Shown here one piece after another: positions 21,946 to 30,093 of a stretch of DNA of 64,000 nt. Numbering within the stretch: the stretch's first letter is position 1; each line of letters opens with the position of its first letter. The stretch is from CAVPUA01 sp963708805 (GTDB taxonomy: Bacteria > Actinomycetota > Actinomycetes > Mycobacteriales > Jatrophihabitantaceae): contig CAVPUA010000003.1 in NCBI GenBank assembly GCA_963708805.1, forward strand, positions 124,001-188,000. The letters are read 5' to 3'. The notes under the pieces are model-generated. The model was given only the letters and a program-made list of their open reading frames with translations. It searched no databases and was not told the DNA's origin. The position numbers and the translations under genes are program-made.

Positions 21946-22085
21946 CGATCGACCGCCGGAGCGGGTCGTGGCGTGCGCAGCAGTATCGGCCAGTACAGGC
22001 CGCCGACCAGGAATGAGAAGGTGAGACCGAGCCAGGCCTGCACGGCCATCGCGCGTTCGGCATCGGACAGATCTACGACGTGCAC
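21942..22085 (-). CDS. 47-residue single-span membrane protein, unknown
   Basis: GTG 22085 is preceded by GAGGAG at 6-nt spacing, a strong SD. The product (VHVVDLSDAERAMAVQAWLG, then LTFSFLVGGLYWPILL) has a short polar N-terminus, one hydrophobic helix at about residues 19-36 and a Pro/Arg tail. It is the first gene of a run of overlapping genes: small membrane protein, small acidic protein, DUF1707 protein, kinase-like gene. It is too short for ordinary gene callers. Function unknown. Confidence 0.55.
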   Translation of the reverse strand: MHVVDLSDAERAMAVQAWLGLTFSFLVGGLYWPILLRTPRPAPAVDR

Positions 22086-22126
22086 CGGGGGCTCCTCGGG
22101 GTGAGCGACGCGTCAGCGCGCTCCCC

Positions 22127-22147
22127 CCAGGCCGTCATCCGGCCTGG
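22127..22147 (-). promoter_or_regulatory. Hairpin in the leader region of the small-protein operon
   Basis: CCAGGCCG (22127-22134) and CGGCCTGG (22140-22147) form a perfect 8-bp stem with a 5-nt loop, about 40 nt upstream of the GTG at 22085. It could lie in the 5' leader of the minus-strand operon. The flanking 22150-22240 segment is AT-rich and probably holds divergent promoters for this operon and the LLM gene at 22304. Confidence 0.3.
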
Positions 22148-22303
22148 TGGCGCTGTACTTCCTCTTGAATCCAGCAAAGTGAGTATTCGACAAGTCCGAT
22201 ATTCAATTCAAGTAAAGTTGTTCGGATCACAGACATGAACGAACGACCGTCAAGGCGCAGTCGCCGACCGCTACCGTGACGCTGACACCACCGGGAGGTC
22301 ACC

Positions 22304-23332
22304 ATGCACGTCGGCATCGACAGTTTCGTGTCGACGGTGACCGATCCGTCGACCGGACACGTGATCGGCCCCGAGGAGCGCATCGGGCACCTGCTGGAAG
22401 AGATCCAGCTGGCCGACGCGGTGGGCCTGTACTCGTTCGGGATCGGCGAGCACCACCGCGAGGAGTACTACGACTCGGCGCCTCCGGTGATCCTCGGCGC
22501 GGCGGCGGCGAGAACGACCCGGATCCGGCTGGGCAGCGCGGTGACGGTGCTCAGCGCCGCCGACCCCGTCCGCGTCTTCCAGCAGTTCGCCACGCTCGAT
22601 CTGATCTCCAAGGGACGGGTCGACCTCATCGTCGGGCGGGGATCGTTCACCGAGGCGTTCCCGCTGTTCGGACTGGATCTCGCCGACTACGACTCGCTGT
22701 TCTCCGAGAAGCTCGATCTGTTGCTCGAGATCCGCGACTCGACGCACGTCACGTGGTCGGGCCACCACCGTCCGGCGCTGACCGGCCAAGGCGTCTACCC
22801 CCGGCCACTCCAGAACCCGCTACCGATCTGGGTGGGTGTCGGTGGCACGCCGGAATCGTTCGTCCGCGCCGGGCTGCTCGGCCTGCCGCTCATGGTCGCG
22901 ATCATCGGCGGCGAGCCTCGCCGGTTCGCGCCGCTGGTCGACCTGTACCGGCGCGCGGGGGCCGAGGCCGGCCATGCCCCGGACGACCTCAAGGTCGGGC
23001 TGCACGTCTTCGGCTTCGTCGGCGAGAGCGTGCGCGCCGCGTCCGACACGATCTATCCCGGCTGGCACGAGATGTTCACCCGGGTGTCGCGCGAGCGCGG
23101 CTTCCGGGCGCCGACGCGCGAACAGTTCGACGCCACGAGCGGGCCGGACGGCGCGTTCTTCCTGGGCGACCCCGACACCCTCGCCATCAAGCTGCGCCGA
23201 GTGTCCGAACAACTGGGCGGGGTCGACCGCGTGTCGCTGCAGATGACCAACCCCCGTCTCGCCCACGCCGACCTGTTGCGCGGCATCGAGCTACTCGGAA
23301 CGCAGGTCGCCCCGCAAGTCGCTGATCTCTGA
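22304..23332 (+). CDS. LLM-class flavin-dependent oxidoreductase
   Basis: 342 residues with GGGAGG placed 5 nt before the ATG. Bacterial-luciferase-like fold: the N-terminus MHVGIDSFVSTV, GEHHREEYYDSAPPVILGAA, TRIRLGSAVTVLSAADPVRV, GRVDLIVGRGSFTEAFPLFG and VGVGGTPESFVRAG match the FMN-using LLM branch (MsnO8-like) rather than the classic F420 branch. It would oxidise or reduce a small organic substrate with reduced flavin. Divergent from the small-protein operon. Intact, unlike its left-hand neighbours. Substrate unknown. Confidence 0.85.
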   Translation: MHVGIDSFVSTVTDPSTGHVIGPEERIGHLLEEIQLADAVGLYSFGIGEHHREEYYDSAPPVILGAAAARTTRIRLGSAVTVLSAADPVRVFQQFATLDLISKGRVDLIVGRGSFTEAFPLFGLDLADYDSLFSEKLDLLLEIRDSTHVTWSGHHRPALTGQGVYPRPLQNPLPIWVGVGGTPESFVRAGLLGLPLMVAIIGGEPRRFAPLVDLYRRAGAEAGHAPDDLKVGLHVFGFVGESVRAASDTIYPGWHEMFTRVSRERGFRAPTREQFDATSGPDGAFFLGDPDTLAIKLRRVSEQLGGVDRVSLQMTNPRLAHADLLRGIELLGTQVAPQVADL

Positions 23333-23721
23333 GTCAGCGTGCTGATCAGCCGCCAGAATCACCACCGCTTCTCGAGTTCTGGACGACCCCGGGCCGCGGC
23401 GACGTTCGAGAGTTAGGTCGTCGAACTGCGCGGCTAGGACTCCGGGCCGTCCTGTCGGGCAGCGGATGGAGAAAGGCGTAGCGGGCACGGGCAGACCCTG
23501 GGGAAATAGGGGTTGGCGCGACCGCGCCCGCTACGCCCGTCAAGCGTCCTCCGCCAAGGCCGCCGCGTACATCAACACGCCGAAACCGTAATACCCAACC
23601 GCAAGTTAGCCGTACATATTCGGCTAATAGTCCCGTCGCTCGTCCGCGGGCTATTCGGAATTGACCCGCATTGCAATATTCGCCCATTGGGACATGGGAT
23701 TCATCTGCGCTTTCACCGGTG
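23333..23721. other. 389-bp gene-free interval with two inverted repeats
   Basis: No ORF with plausible protein character was found. GGCGTAGCGGGC (23475-23486) pairs perfectly with 23526-23537 around a 39-nt loop, and TTAGCCG (23606-23612) pairs with CGGCTAA (23621-23627) around 8 nt. The first could terminate the LLM gene, whose stop is 143 nt away. The second lies between two minor AT-rich stretches, about 100 nt past the stop of the minus-strand antiporter gene, and could be its terminator. Confidence 0.4.
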
Positions 23722-24939
23722 TTAGCCCGTTGGAGCGAGCGGCGGTGCGGCGGAGGCTCGCCCGGGCAGCAGCCGGACCCCGATCGCCGGCAGGACCAGC
23801 ACCGAGATCATCCCCGCGGTCACGAGCGCAGCCGCGGTCTGACTGGCGATGTACCTGTCGTCGGCGCCGATCGTGGTGACGACGACGATCAGCGGCAGGG
23901 CGGTCGCCGAGAACAAAGCGAGCGCGGCCCGCTCGGAGCGGCCGAGCGAGCGGCGGTAGAACCACAGGGTCGGCCCGCCCCGAGACACCAACAGGAGAAC
24001 GAAGAACAAGGGGATCGCGGCTATCGCCTGCGGATGGGTGCGAAACGAATCGAGGTCGAGGCGCGCGCCGCTGACGATGAAGAAGATCGGGATGAACACG
24101 CCGAAGCCGATCGCCTCGAGTTTGCCCTGAAAGATGATTCCTTCGGTGGTCTCTTCTCGACCGGTCATGGCGGTGCGAATGATGATGCCGGCCGCGAAGG
24201 CACCGAGCAGGACGTCCAGACCGAGACGGGTGGCCAGCAGCACGAGGGCGATGATGACCAGCATCGACACTCGCACCGGCAGTTGCGAACTCGAATGCAG
24301 CCCGTGGCGCAGCGCGTCGGTGATCCGCTGGCCCCACGGTCGTCGAGCGGCCAGCGCGAATGATCCGGCCAGCAGACCGAAGCCGATCAACAGCAGGGCG
24401 GTGAGGGCCGGGTGCGTTCGTCCGAGAAGGAGCGCGATGAGAACGATCGGGCCGAACTCACCGACGCTCCCCACCGCCAAGACGTGCCGGCCCAAGGGCG
24501 TCGCCAGAATGCCTTGATCGCGAACGATCGGCAGCAGCGTTCCGAGTGCGGTCGTGGTCAGCGACAGGCCGATCACGACCTCGCCGTGCCGATGGCCGGC
24601 GATAAGAAGGACCACGGCCACGATTGCCGCGATCAGCAACGACCCGGCCCAGCTCAGGGCCGCCAACGTCAACGGACGGCCACGGACGACGCGCAGATCG
24701 AGTTCGTAGCCGGCCAGGAACATCAACAGCGCCAGCCCGAGGTTGGCGAAGTCGGCGACGATGCCGGTCGGCGCGATCCGGTCGAGCGCGACCGGCCCGA
24801 GCAGAACGCCGAGAAGGATCTCGATGACGACTCCGGGGATCGCGAATCGCGCCAGCAGCGTCGCGACGACGGGAGCGACGACGGCAGCCCCGGCGATCCA
24901 CGCCAACTCGCCAACGTCGAGCACCGTCACCGACATCAC
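23722..24939 (-). CDS. Kef/CPA2-type cation:proton antiporter, membrane domain only
   Basis: 405 residues with about 12 membrane segments. The N-terminal PGVVIEILLGVLLGPVALD and FLAGYELDLRVVRGRPL, the helix-5 region TTTALGTLLPIVRD, VGEFGPIVLIALLL and LDVLLGAFAAGIIIR are typical of monovalent cation:proton antiporter-2 proteins (K+ or Na+ for H+). No RCK/TrkA-N domain follows, so it is the short form. The start GTG is 3 nt before an ATG (24936) and either is possible. The neighbouring upstream region holds promoter-like and hairpin sequence described separately. Confidence 0.85.
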   Translation of the reverse strand: MMSVTVLDVGELAWIAGAAVVAPVVATLLARFAIPGVVIEILLGVLLGPVALDRIAPTGIVADFANLGLALLMFLAGYELDLRVVRGRPLTLAALSWAGSLLIAAIVAVVLLIAGHRHGEVVIGLSLTTTALGTLLPIVRDQGILATPLGRHVLAVGSVGEFGPIVLIALLLGRTHPALTALLLIGFGLLAGSFALAARRPWGQRITDALRHGLHSSSQLPVRVSMLVIIALVLLATRLGLDVLLGAFAAGIIIRTAMTGREETTEGIIFQGKLEAIGFGVFIPIFFIVSGARLDLDSFRTHPQAIAAIPLFFVLLLVSRGGPTLWFYRRSLGRSERAALALFSATALPLIVVVTTIGADDRYIASQTAAALVTAGMISVLVLPAIGVRLLPGRASAAPPLAPTG

Positions 24940-25005
24940 GTTAAGCCAAGCCGATGCGCGACCGTCACCTGATCGCTAAGAACTCCAAACAAATCACACA
25001 CGGAC

Positions 25006-25034
25006 TTGACATCGCGTCCGCGGTGCGTCAGGAT
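25006..25034 (+). promoter_or_regulatory. Promoter candidate leading into a hairpin
   Basis: TTGACA at 25006-25011 is a perfect -35. After 17 bp comes CAGGAT at 25029-25034 as -10 (second A and final T conserved). The expected +1 is near 25041, exactly where the hairpin below begins. Confidence 0.4.
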
Positions 25035-25040
25035 TTGCTC

Positions 25041-25077
25041 AGAAGCCCGGATCGAACCCCCGACGATCCGGGCTTCT
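25041..25077 (+). terminator. 14-bp perfect stem-loop, terminator-like
   Basis: AGAAGCCCGGATCG (25041-25054) pairs perfectly with 25064-25077 around a 9-nt loop, followed by TTCATG with only a weak T-run. It lies between two divergent genes, so it does not end either of them. It would end transcripts arriving from the promoter at 25006 or read-through from the antiporter region. A tRNA was considered and rejected. Confidence 0.55.
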
Positions 25078-25461
25078 TCATGTCCCGGGCACACGACTGT
25101 GCCCCATGACCGTGACGCGTCATGGGCACTTGGTTGTACCTGAATGAGGGACTCGGGCCCAGAATCACGGGCCGGAATCACGTAGTAGCGGCGGACCTAC
25201 GTGGACGTCCGCAATCCCCCGAGTGCAGGCCGTCCTTGGCCCTGGTCGTCGTGCGACGGGGCTGGGAAAAGCTCACCCCCGCGAGCTATTCATGCCGTAC
25301 GTCTCACGCTGACAACACGATGATCGTCGCACACGGTAACCAAAAATGGCAAGTCTTGGGCTCAGATTAGATAAATCGTCACTCAAAGTAGCAACGCGTG
25401 GCGATTGCCGCGTCCCCACCGTCGCCTTCCGTTCGCCCAACGCCGCGGCCATGATCGAGGG

Positions 25462-26040
25462 ATGGGCAGTGTCTTCATGCACGCGGTGGTGTCGGTCGAC
25501 GGGTTCATCGCGGACGCGGACGACGACGTCGGCCCCCTGTTCGACTGGTACTTCAACGGCGACACCGAGATCGTGCCCGGCGGCCCGTTCAAGGTCACCG
25601 CGGCGTCGGGCGAGTACGTGCGCTCGATGTGGGGGCGCATCGGCACGACGGTGATGGGACGGCACCTGTTCGACCTGACCAACGGCTGGGAGGGGACGCC
25701 GCCGGCCGGTGATCACATCGTCGTCGTGACGCACCGTCCCCGACCGGACGGCTGGCACCCCGAGGCGTCCTGCCGCTTCATCGACGACATCGCCGACGCC
25801 ATCGCCGCGGCCCGCGAGCTGGCCGGGGACCGCGACGTGGCGATCACCGCCGGCGACATCGGGGGGCAGGCGTTGGCGCTCGGCCTGGTCGACGAGGTCG
25901 CCATGGACGTCGTGCCCGTGGTGTTCGGCGCGGGCAAGCGCTACTTCGGGTCGCTCGGCGCACGACAGTTGCTGGAGGACCCGGACGTCGTCATCCGGGG
26001 CGAGCGAGTGCTGCATCTGCGGTACCGCGTCCGGCGCTGA
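25462..26040 (+). CDS. Dihydrofolate-reductase-fold (RibD C-terminal-like) family protein
   Basis: 192 residues. Motifs HAVVSVDGFIADADDDVGPL, GTTVMGRHLFD, GWEGTPPAGDHIVVVTHRP, ITAGDIGGQALALGLVDEV and VVPVVFGAGKRYFG match the DHFR/RibD-C family, an NADPH-binding fold whose actinobacterial members are mostly uncharacterised reductases. The ATG at 25462 follows GAGG closely; ATG 25477 (MHAVVSVDG) is an alternative start. It lies 24 bp upstream of an LLM gene on the same strand and likely forms an operon with it and the AKR gene. A second paralogue is at 39317-39919. Confidence 0.8.
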   Translation: MGSVFMHAVVSVDGFIADADDDVGPLFDWYFNGDTEIVPGGPFKVTAASGEYVRSMWGRIGTTVMGRHLFDLTNGWEGTPPAGDHIVVVTHRPRPDGWHPEASCRFIDDIADAIAAARELAGDRDVAITAGDIGGQALALGLVDEVAMDVVPVVFGAGKRYFGSLGARQLLEDPDVVIRGERVLHLRYRVRR

Positions 26041-26064
26041 TGTCTGCGGCGTAGCTTGGGAATC

Positions 26065-27027
26065 GTGACGCATCTCGGTTATCAGATCCCCAACTTCACC
26101 TATCCCGGAGTCGCCCCCGAGCAGCTGTTCGCCACCGTGCGGCAGCAGGCGGTCGAGGCTGAGAGCTCCGGCTTCGACACCGTGTTCGTGATGGACCACT
26201 TCTATCAGCTGGCCGGCCTCGGCCGGCCCGATCAGAACATGATCGAGTGCTACACGCTGCTCTCGGCGCTGGCGCAACACACCAGCCGGGTGACGCTGTC
26301 CTCGCTCGTCACCGGCAACACCTACCGCCATCCGTCCCTGCTCGCCAAGACGATCACGGCACTCGACGTCGTGTCGGGCGGACGCGCTCAGCTCGGCATC
26401 GGAGCCGGTTGGTTCGAACTGGAGCACGACTCGCTCGGCTTCGAGTTCGGCACGTTCACGGACCGCTTCGAGCGACTCGAGGAGTCGCTGCAGATCGTGC
26501 TGCCGCTGCTGCGCGGCGAGCAGGTCACGCTGGACGGCAAGTGGTACCAGGTGCGGGATGCGATGAATCACCCCGCGCCGCTCAGCCGCATCCCGGTGAT
26601 GATCGGTGGCGGCGGCGAGCGCAAGACGCTGCGCATGGTCGCCCAGTACGCCGACGAGTCGAACCTGATCTGCGGGGTCGACGAGATTCCGCGCAAACTC
26701 GAGGCCCTGGCCGGGCATTGCGCCGACCTCGGCCGCGACCGGTCCGAGATCACCGTCTCGTACCTGACGAGCGTGTGCATCGCGCCAACGCACGAGCAGG
26801 CCGTCGCCGACCTCGACTCCTACATCGCGCGCCAACCCGAGGGCGCGGCCCGGCGGAACATGGTGATCGTCGGCAGTCCCGACGAGGTGGCCGAGCAGTA
26901 CGCCGCGTTGCTCGAGACAGGCATCGACGGAGTCGCCATGAATGCGCCCGCCAACGGTCACGTCGAAGGACGCGTCGCCCTGCTGGGCGAGACGCTCGCA
27001 CCGCTGTTCGTCGGAGGACGCTCATGA
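26065..27027 (+). CDS. LLM-class F420-dependent oxidoreductase
   Basis: GTG 26065 gives a start MTHLGYQIPNFTYPG-like, the standard opening of a large actinobacterial TIGR03560-type group. 320 residues. VFVMDHFYQLAGLGRPDQN, LVTGNTYRHPSLLAKTITAL, GRAQLGIGAGWFELEH and PVMIGGGGERKTLRMVAQYA are diagnostic for the F420-type luciferase-like monooxygenases. Likely uses reduced or oxidised F420 on an unknown substrate. The stop overlaps the start of the aldo/keto reductase (ATGA), so the two are translationally coupled. Intact. Confidence 0.85.
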   Translation: MTHLGYQIPNFTYPGVAPEQLFATVRQQAVEAESSGFDTVFVMDHFYQLAGLGRPDQNMIECYTLLSALAQHTSRVTLSSLVTGNTYRHPSLLAKTITALDVVSGGRAQLGIGAGWFELEHDSLGFEFGTFTDRFERLEESLQIVLPLLRGEQVTLDGKWYQVRDAMNHPAPLSRIPVMIGGGGERKTLRMVAQYADESNLICGVDEIPRKLEALAGHCADLGRDRSEITVSYLTSVCIAPTHEQAVADLDSYIARQPEGAARRNMVIVGSPDEVAEQYAALLETGIDGVAMNAPANGHVEGRVALLGETLAPLFVGGRS

Positions 27028-28019
27028 AGTTCACCCATCTCGGGCGCTCCGGGCTGACCGTGTCCCGCCTGTGCCTCGGCACGATGAACTTCGGTCCGTT
27101 GACCAGCGAGGCCGACGCTCACTCGATCATGGATTCGGCCCACGACTACGGCATCAACTTCTTCGACACCGCCAACGCCTACGGCCTGCGCTCGGCCGGC
27201 ACTTCCGGCGAGGGCGAAGGCAAGGGGTCGACGGAGACGATCATCGGCCGCTGGTTCGCCCAGGGCGGCGGCCGCCGGGAGCGAACGGTCCTGGCCACGA
27301 AGCTCTACGCCGACATGGGCGACTGGCCCAACGAAGGCAAGCTCTCGGCGCTCAACATCCGCCGGGCGCTGGACGCGAGCCTGACCCGGCTGCAAACCGA
27401 CTACATCGATCTGTACCAGTTCCACCACATCGACCGGACGACACCGTGGGACGAGATCTGGCAGGCCATCGAGGTCGCCATCACCGCGGGCAAGATCCTC
27501 TACGTCGGCAGCAGCAACTTCGCCGGCTGGCACATCGCCCAGGCCCAGGAGGCCGCCCGCCGGCACCACCTCACCGGGCTGTCGAGCGAGCAGTCGTTCT
27601 ACAACTTGATCACCCGCGAGATCGAGCTCGAGGTCATCCCCGCGGCCGAGCACTACGGCCTCGGCATCATTCCCTGGTCACCGTTGCAGGGCGGGCTGCT
27701 CGGCGGCGTGCTGCGCAAGGAGCGCGACGGCCGGCGGCGAGTCGAAGGACGGGCCGCGGCGACACTCGAGGCCAAACGCTCGCAGATCGAGGCCTACGAG
27801 GACTTCGCCGACGAGCTGGGCCACGAACCCGGCGACGTCGCGCTGGCCTGGCTGCTGCACCAGCCCGCCGTCACGGCCCCGATCGTCGGCCCGCGTACCC
27901 AGGACCAGCTCGACGCCGCCGTCCGCGCGCTCGACGTGGATCTCGACGAGAAGGCGCTCACCCGACTGGACGAGATCTTCCCCGGCTACCGCACGGCACC
28001 CGAGCAGTACGCCTGGTAG
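27024..28019 (+). CDS. Aldo/keto reductase, YhdN/Kv-beta-like
   Basis: 331 residues, start overlapping the LLM stop. (beta/alpha)8 reductase with the catalytic tetrad visible as INFFDTANAYG (Asp, Tyr), VLATKLYAD (Lys) and DLYQFHHIDRT (His). NADPH-site signatures GSSNFAGWHIAQAQ and IVGPRTQDQLDAAV are present. Glycosyl-ketone and aldehyde reduction is the family role; the true substrate is unknown. It shares the common AKR12/AKR11 length. The gene ends 31 nt from the convergent glycosyltransferase stop. Confidence 0.88.
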   Translation: MKFTHLGRSGLTVSRLCLGTMNFGPLTSEADAHSIMDSAHDYGINFFDTANAYGLRSAGTSGEGEGKGSTETIIGRWFAQGGGRRERTVLATKLYADMGDWPNEGKLSALNIRRALDASLTRLQTDYIDLYQFHHIDRTTPWDEIWQAIEVAITAGKILYVGSSNFAGWHIAQAQEAARRHHLTGLSSEQSFYNLITREIELEVIPAAEHYGLGIIPWSPLQGGLLGGVLRKERDGRRRVEGRAAATLEAKRSQIEAYEDFADELGHEPGDVALAWLLHQPAVTAPIVGPRTQDQLDAAVRALDVDLDEKALTRLDEIFPGYRTAPEQYAW

Positions 28020-28050
28020 CAACCGCGGAATGGGTTGATCCGGCCATCGA

Positions 28051-29211
28051 TCAGATCGGCGCGCTCACCCGTTTCGAGAACAGGGTGCCGGCGAGTTTCA
28101 CGCTGCCACGATCGCTGCCGACCGGTCGGGGCGACGACGAAGGCAGTCGGATGAGGCGTTCGAGTTCGTTCTCGAGCTGACGCGGCGGGCGATAACCGTG
28201 GCGACTGAGGATGTCGAGCAGGGCGTCGACCGAGTGGGCCACGGTGAACCGGCTGGCCGCCGTACTCCGCTCCTGCGCCGACATCGATCCTTCGAGGATC
28301 GCGGCCCGGATGCCCCAGGCCAGCGCCTCGGCGTTGTCGGGGTCGACGAGAGTCACGGCGCCGCAGTCGGTCTCGGGCAGGCCGCCGTCGTCGGACGCCA
28401 CGACGCGGCAGCCCGCGTGCTGGGCCTCGATGGAGACGATTCCGAACGTCTCGTGCCAGTACTGGCCGTTGGACGGCATGAGGACGATGTCGTGATCGGC
28501 CATGAGGGCGGCCATCGCCTCGGGCGTCTTGCGCGCGGAGACGACCGCGATGCCGGGGTGCGCGGCGAGCAGCTGCTCGATGACCTGGCCCTGCGGCTTG
28601 TCCGACCCCGCGGTCGTCACCGTGAACTCGAGCGCGGGATCGTCGGCGATGACATCGACGTGCAGCATCGAGAGCAACGTGTAGATGCCCTTTTCCGGGC
28701 TGAGTCGTCCGGCGTAGAGGATGCGGGTCGTGCCCGCCGGGCGAGCGCTGCGGTGCTGGTCGGCGAACGGCGGCTCGGCGAACGGATAGACGACGTGCAC
28801 CGAGACGAGGTCGACATCGAGGAAGTCCGACCACAGCCGAGCCGCGTACCGGCTGGTCGCGATCAGGACTCGGTCGCGGACGCTCTCGATCGCGAAGGCG
28901 CGGTACTTCTCGCGCAACGGCGGCGGGTTGTGCAGAATCTGGAACGACGGGTTCACGGTCGTCACGGCGGCGATGTCGTTGACGAACACCACCGTCCCGT
29001 CCAACGCGCTCACGTCGGCGAGGTGCGGCAACGACCGGAACGGCACGTCGGTGAACTGATCGCGACCGTCGGCGTCACCGAGGCCGATCGTGATCACCTG
29101 GGCCGCGACTCCGCGTCGGTTCAGCTCCCGCACCTGACCGGCGGTGTAGTTCTCGGACCCGCCGGTGCCGGCGGGAAGGATGTTTCCGGGCGACCAGATG
29201 AAGGAGATCAC
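28051..29211 (-). CDS. Family-4 glycosyltransferase (GT-B fold)
   Basis: 386 residues from GTG 29211. The N-terminal domain has the donor/acceptor loop GNILPAGTGGSENYTAGQV. The C-terminal domain has ILYAGRLSPEKGIYTLLSML and HETFGIVSIEAQHAGCRVVA, then SDDGGLPE, the retaining GT4 signature that binds the nucleotide-sugar. Cytosolic or peripheral at the membrane. There are no neighbouring polysaccharide genes, so the product cannot be named. The C-terminal ~50 residues (RQLENELERLIRLPSSSPRP) look like a basic amphipathic extension. Confidence 0.85.
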   Translation of the reverse strand: MISFIWSPGNILPAGTGGSENYTAGQVRELNRRGVAAQVITIGLGDADGRDQFTDVPFRSLPHLADVSALDGTVVFVNDIAAVTTVNPSFQILHNPPPLREKYRAFAIESVRDRVLIATSRYAARLWSDFLDVDLVSVHVVYPFAEPPFADQHRSARPAGTTRILYAGRLSPEKGIYTLLSMLHVDVIADDPALEFTVTTAGSDKPQGQVIEQLLAAHPGIAVVSARKTPEAMAALMADHDIVLMPSNGQYWHETFGIVSIEAQHAGCRVVASDDGGLPETDCGAVTLVDPDNAEALAWGIRAAILEGSMSAQERSTAASRFTVAHSVDALLDILSRHGYRPPRQLENELERLIRLPSSSPRPVGSDRGSVKLAGTLFSKRVSAPI

Positions 29212-29345
29212 GCAATCTCTTCGCGGACCGCGACGGCCCTGGCTCGTGTATCGCCGAGGGCGAAACCAGCTTGTTGCTGATGTGCGACAGAGCCTCAGTG
29301 ACCCCGACTCTACAGGGAAAGCAACGCCTGGCGGGCGAGCGTGAC

Positions 29346-29723
29346 CTATTCGGAGCCGGTCGTCTCGTAGTCCTCGATCCGGGCCTGCATCAGCTGCTTC
29401 ACCAGCTCGACCGGCAGGTCGCGGTCATACGGAAGCTTGATGAACCCCGCCCCGGACTCGTATCCGGCGGCGTCGACCGCGTCCTTCTGGGTAGCGAAGA
29501 ATGGCGGCGAGAAGCGCAGCGAGCAGTGGTTCTTGAAGTTCTGGAGCATCCACAGATTCGTGTTCTTGCCGCGGACGTAGGTCGGGAGGTTGTACTTCAG
29601 TTCTTCGCGCGCCTCCGGATCGGCCGCGCGGCTGAGTTTCCTGAGCTGCTCGAGGTGCGGGCGCTGGACGTCGTTCAACTGGAGGAAGAAGTCATCGACG
29701 CTTGACCGTCTGGGCATCGGCAT
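29346..29723 (-). CDS. DUF1801 / YdhG-like protein
   Basis: 125 residues, start MPMPRRSSVDDFFLQLND (ATG 29723, or 29717). The motifs HLEQLRKLSRAADPEAREEL, KYNLPTYVRGKNTNLWMLQ, HCSLRFSPPFFATQKD and FIKLPYDRDLPVELVKQL are those of the DUF1801 (iron chaperone frataxin-like) fold. Biochemical function in actinobacteria is unknown. It stands alone. Frames running further upstream to 30377 lose family character and are not used. Confidence 0.8.
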   Translation of the reverse strand: MPMPRRSSVDDFFLQLNDVQRPHLEQLRKLSRAADPEAREELKYNLPTYVRGKNTNLWMLQNFKNHCSLRFSPPFFATQKDAVDAAGYESGAGFIKLPYDRDLPVELVKQLMQARIEDYETTGSE

Positions 29724-30019
29724 ACGGCCAACGTACCCACCGGGCGCGACCGCGACGAGGCCGATACGTTCGCTTTCCTTCGTGATCAGGCGCATGCTGC
29801 GCAAGGACGGTGAGTGGACAGGGGACGCGGGGGTTTCCCGAACCATGGATGTGGCGGGAGCGTAGATCTCGCCATGGTGGGCCGTCGCTCTGAATCGACA
29901 GTCCCCGGCCGCGAACCCACTATGCGGGATCTTGATCCGGTCGGGGGCTCTCCTCCTGCCTGCCGAGCGCGCGTGCCTCGCCGGAATCCCCCGTACCGGT
30001 CGGGGCACGCGCCCCGCAC
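29724..30019. other. Gene-free interval upstream of the VOC-TetR operon
   Basis: Several open frames cross this segment but none has a recognisable domain, SD or codon pattern. A short GC-rich inverted pair CCCC/GGGG surrounds 29988-30006. The regulatory part begins at 30020 and is listed separately. I see nothing else. Confidence 0.4.
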
Positions 30020-30069
30020 TTGATTTTGAGACCGACTGGTCTAATCTCGGTTTTAGACCAGTCGGTCTA
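30020..30069 (+). promoter_or_regulatory. Promoter with two TetR-type operators (NemR-box-like)
   Basis: TTGATT (30020-30025), 16 bp, then TAATCT (30042-30047) form a promoter. Two palindromes of the form AGACC-N4-GGTCT lie at 30029-30042 (between -35 and -10) and 30054-30069 (on and after +1). The second reads TAGACCAGTCGGTCTA, which matches the published NemR box TAGACC-N4-GGTCTA. Together they form a perfect 16-bp inverted repeat. A TetR gene is the second gene downstream and is the obvious ligand-responsive repressor. Confidence 0.7.
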
Positions 30070-30093
30070 AACATTGCAGCAGTCGGAGTAGCC

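Larger units (their letters stand above)
24940..25461. other. 522-bp gene-free interval with promoter-like sequence and several hairpins
   Basis: No protein-coding frame is convincing. Between the divergent starts of the antiporter and the DHFR-fold gene lie a TTGACA-N17-CAGGAT promoter candidate, a 14-bp perfect hairpin straight after it, a second hairpin at 25099-25129 (11-bp stem with one bulged C) and a 6-bp GCGGAC/GTCCGC stem near 25189-25212. The last ~150 bp before 25461 are less structured. It could encode one or two small RNAs. Confidence 0.45.

Noticed and set aside
25031..25080. tRNA gene near the GATCGAACCCCC sequence
   Set aside because: The T-arm-like piece is coincidental. A 14-bp perfect hairpin accounts for the segment and no D-arm, anticodon arm or acceptor stem can be formed.
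25273..26961. 562-codon minus-strand frame opposite the DHFR-fold and LLM genes
   Set aside because: Low-information His/Arg/Asp-rich shadow without motifs.
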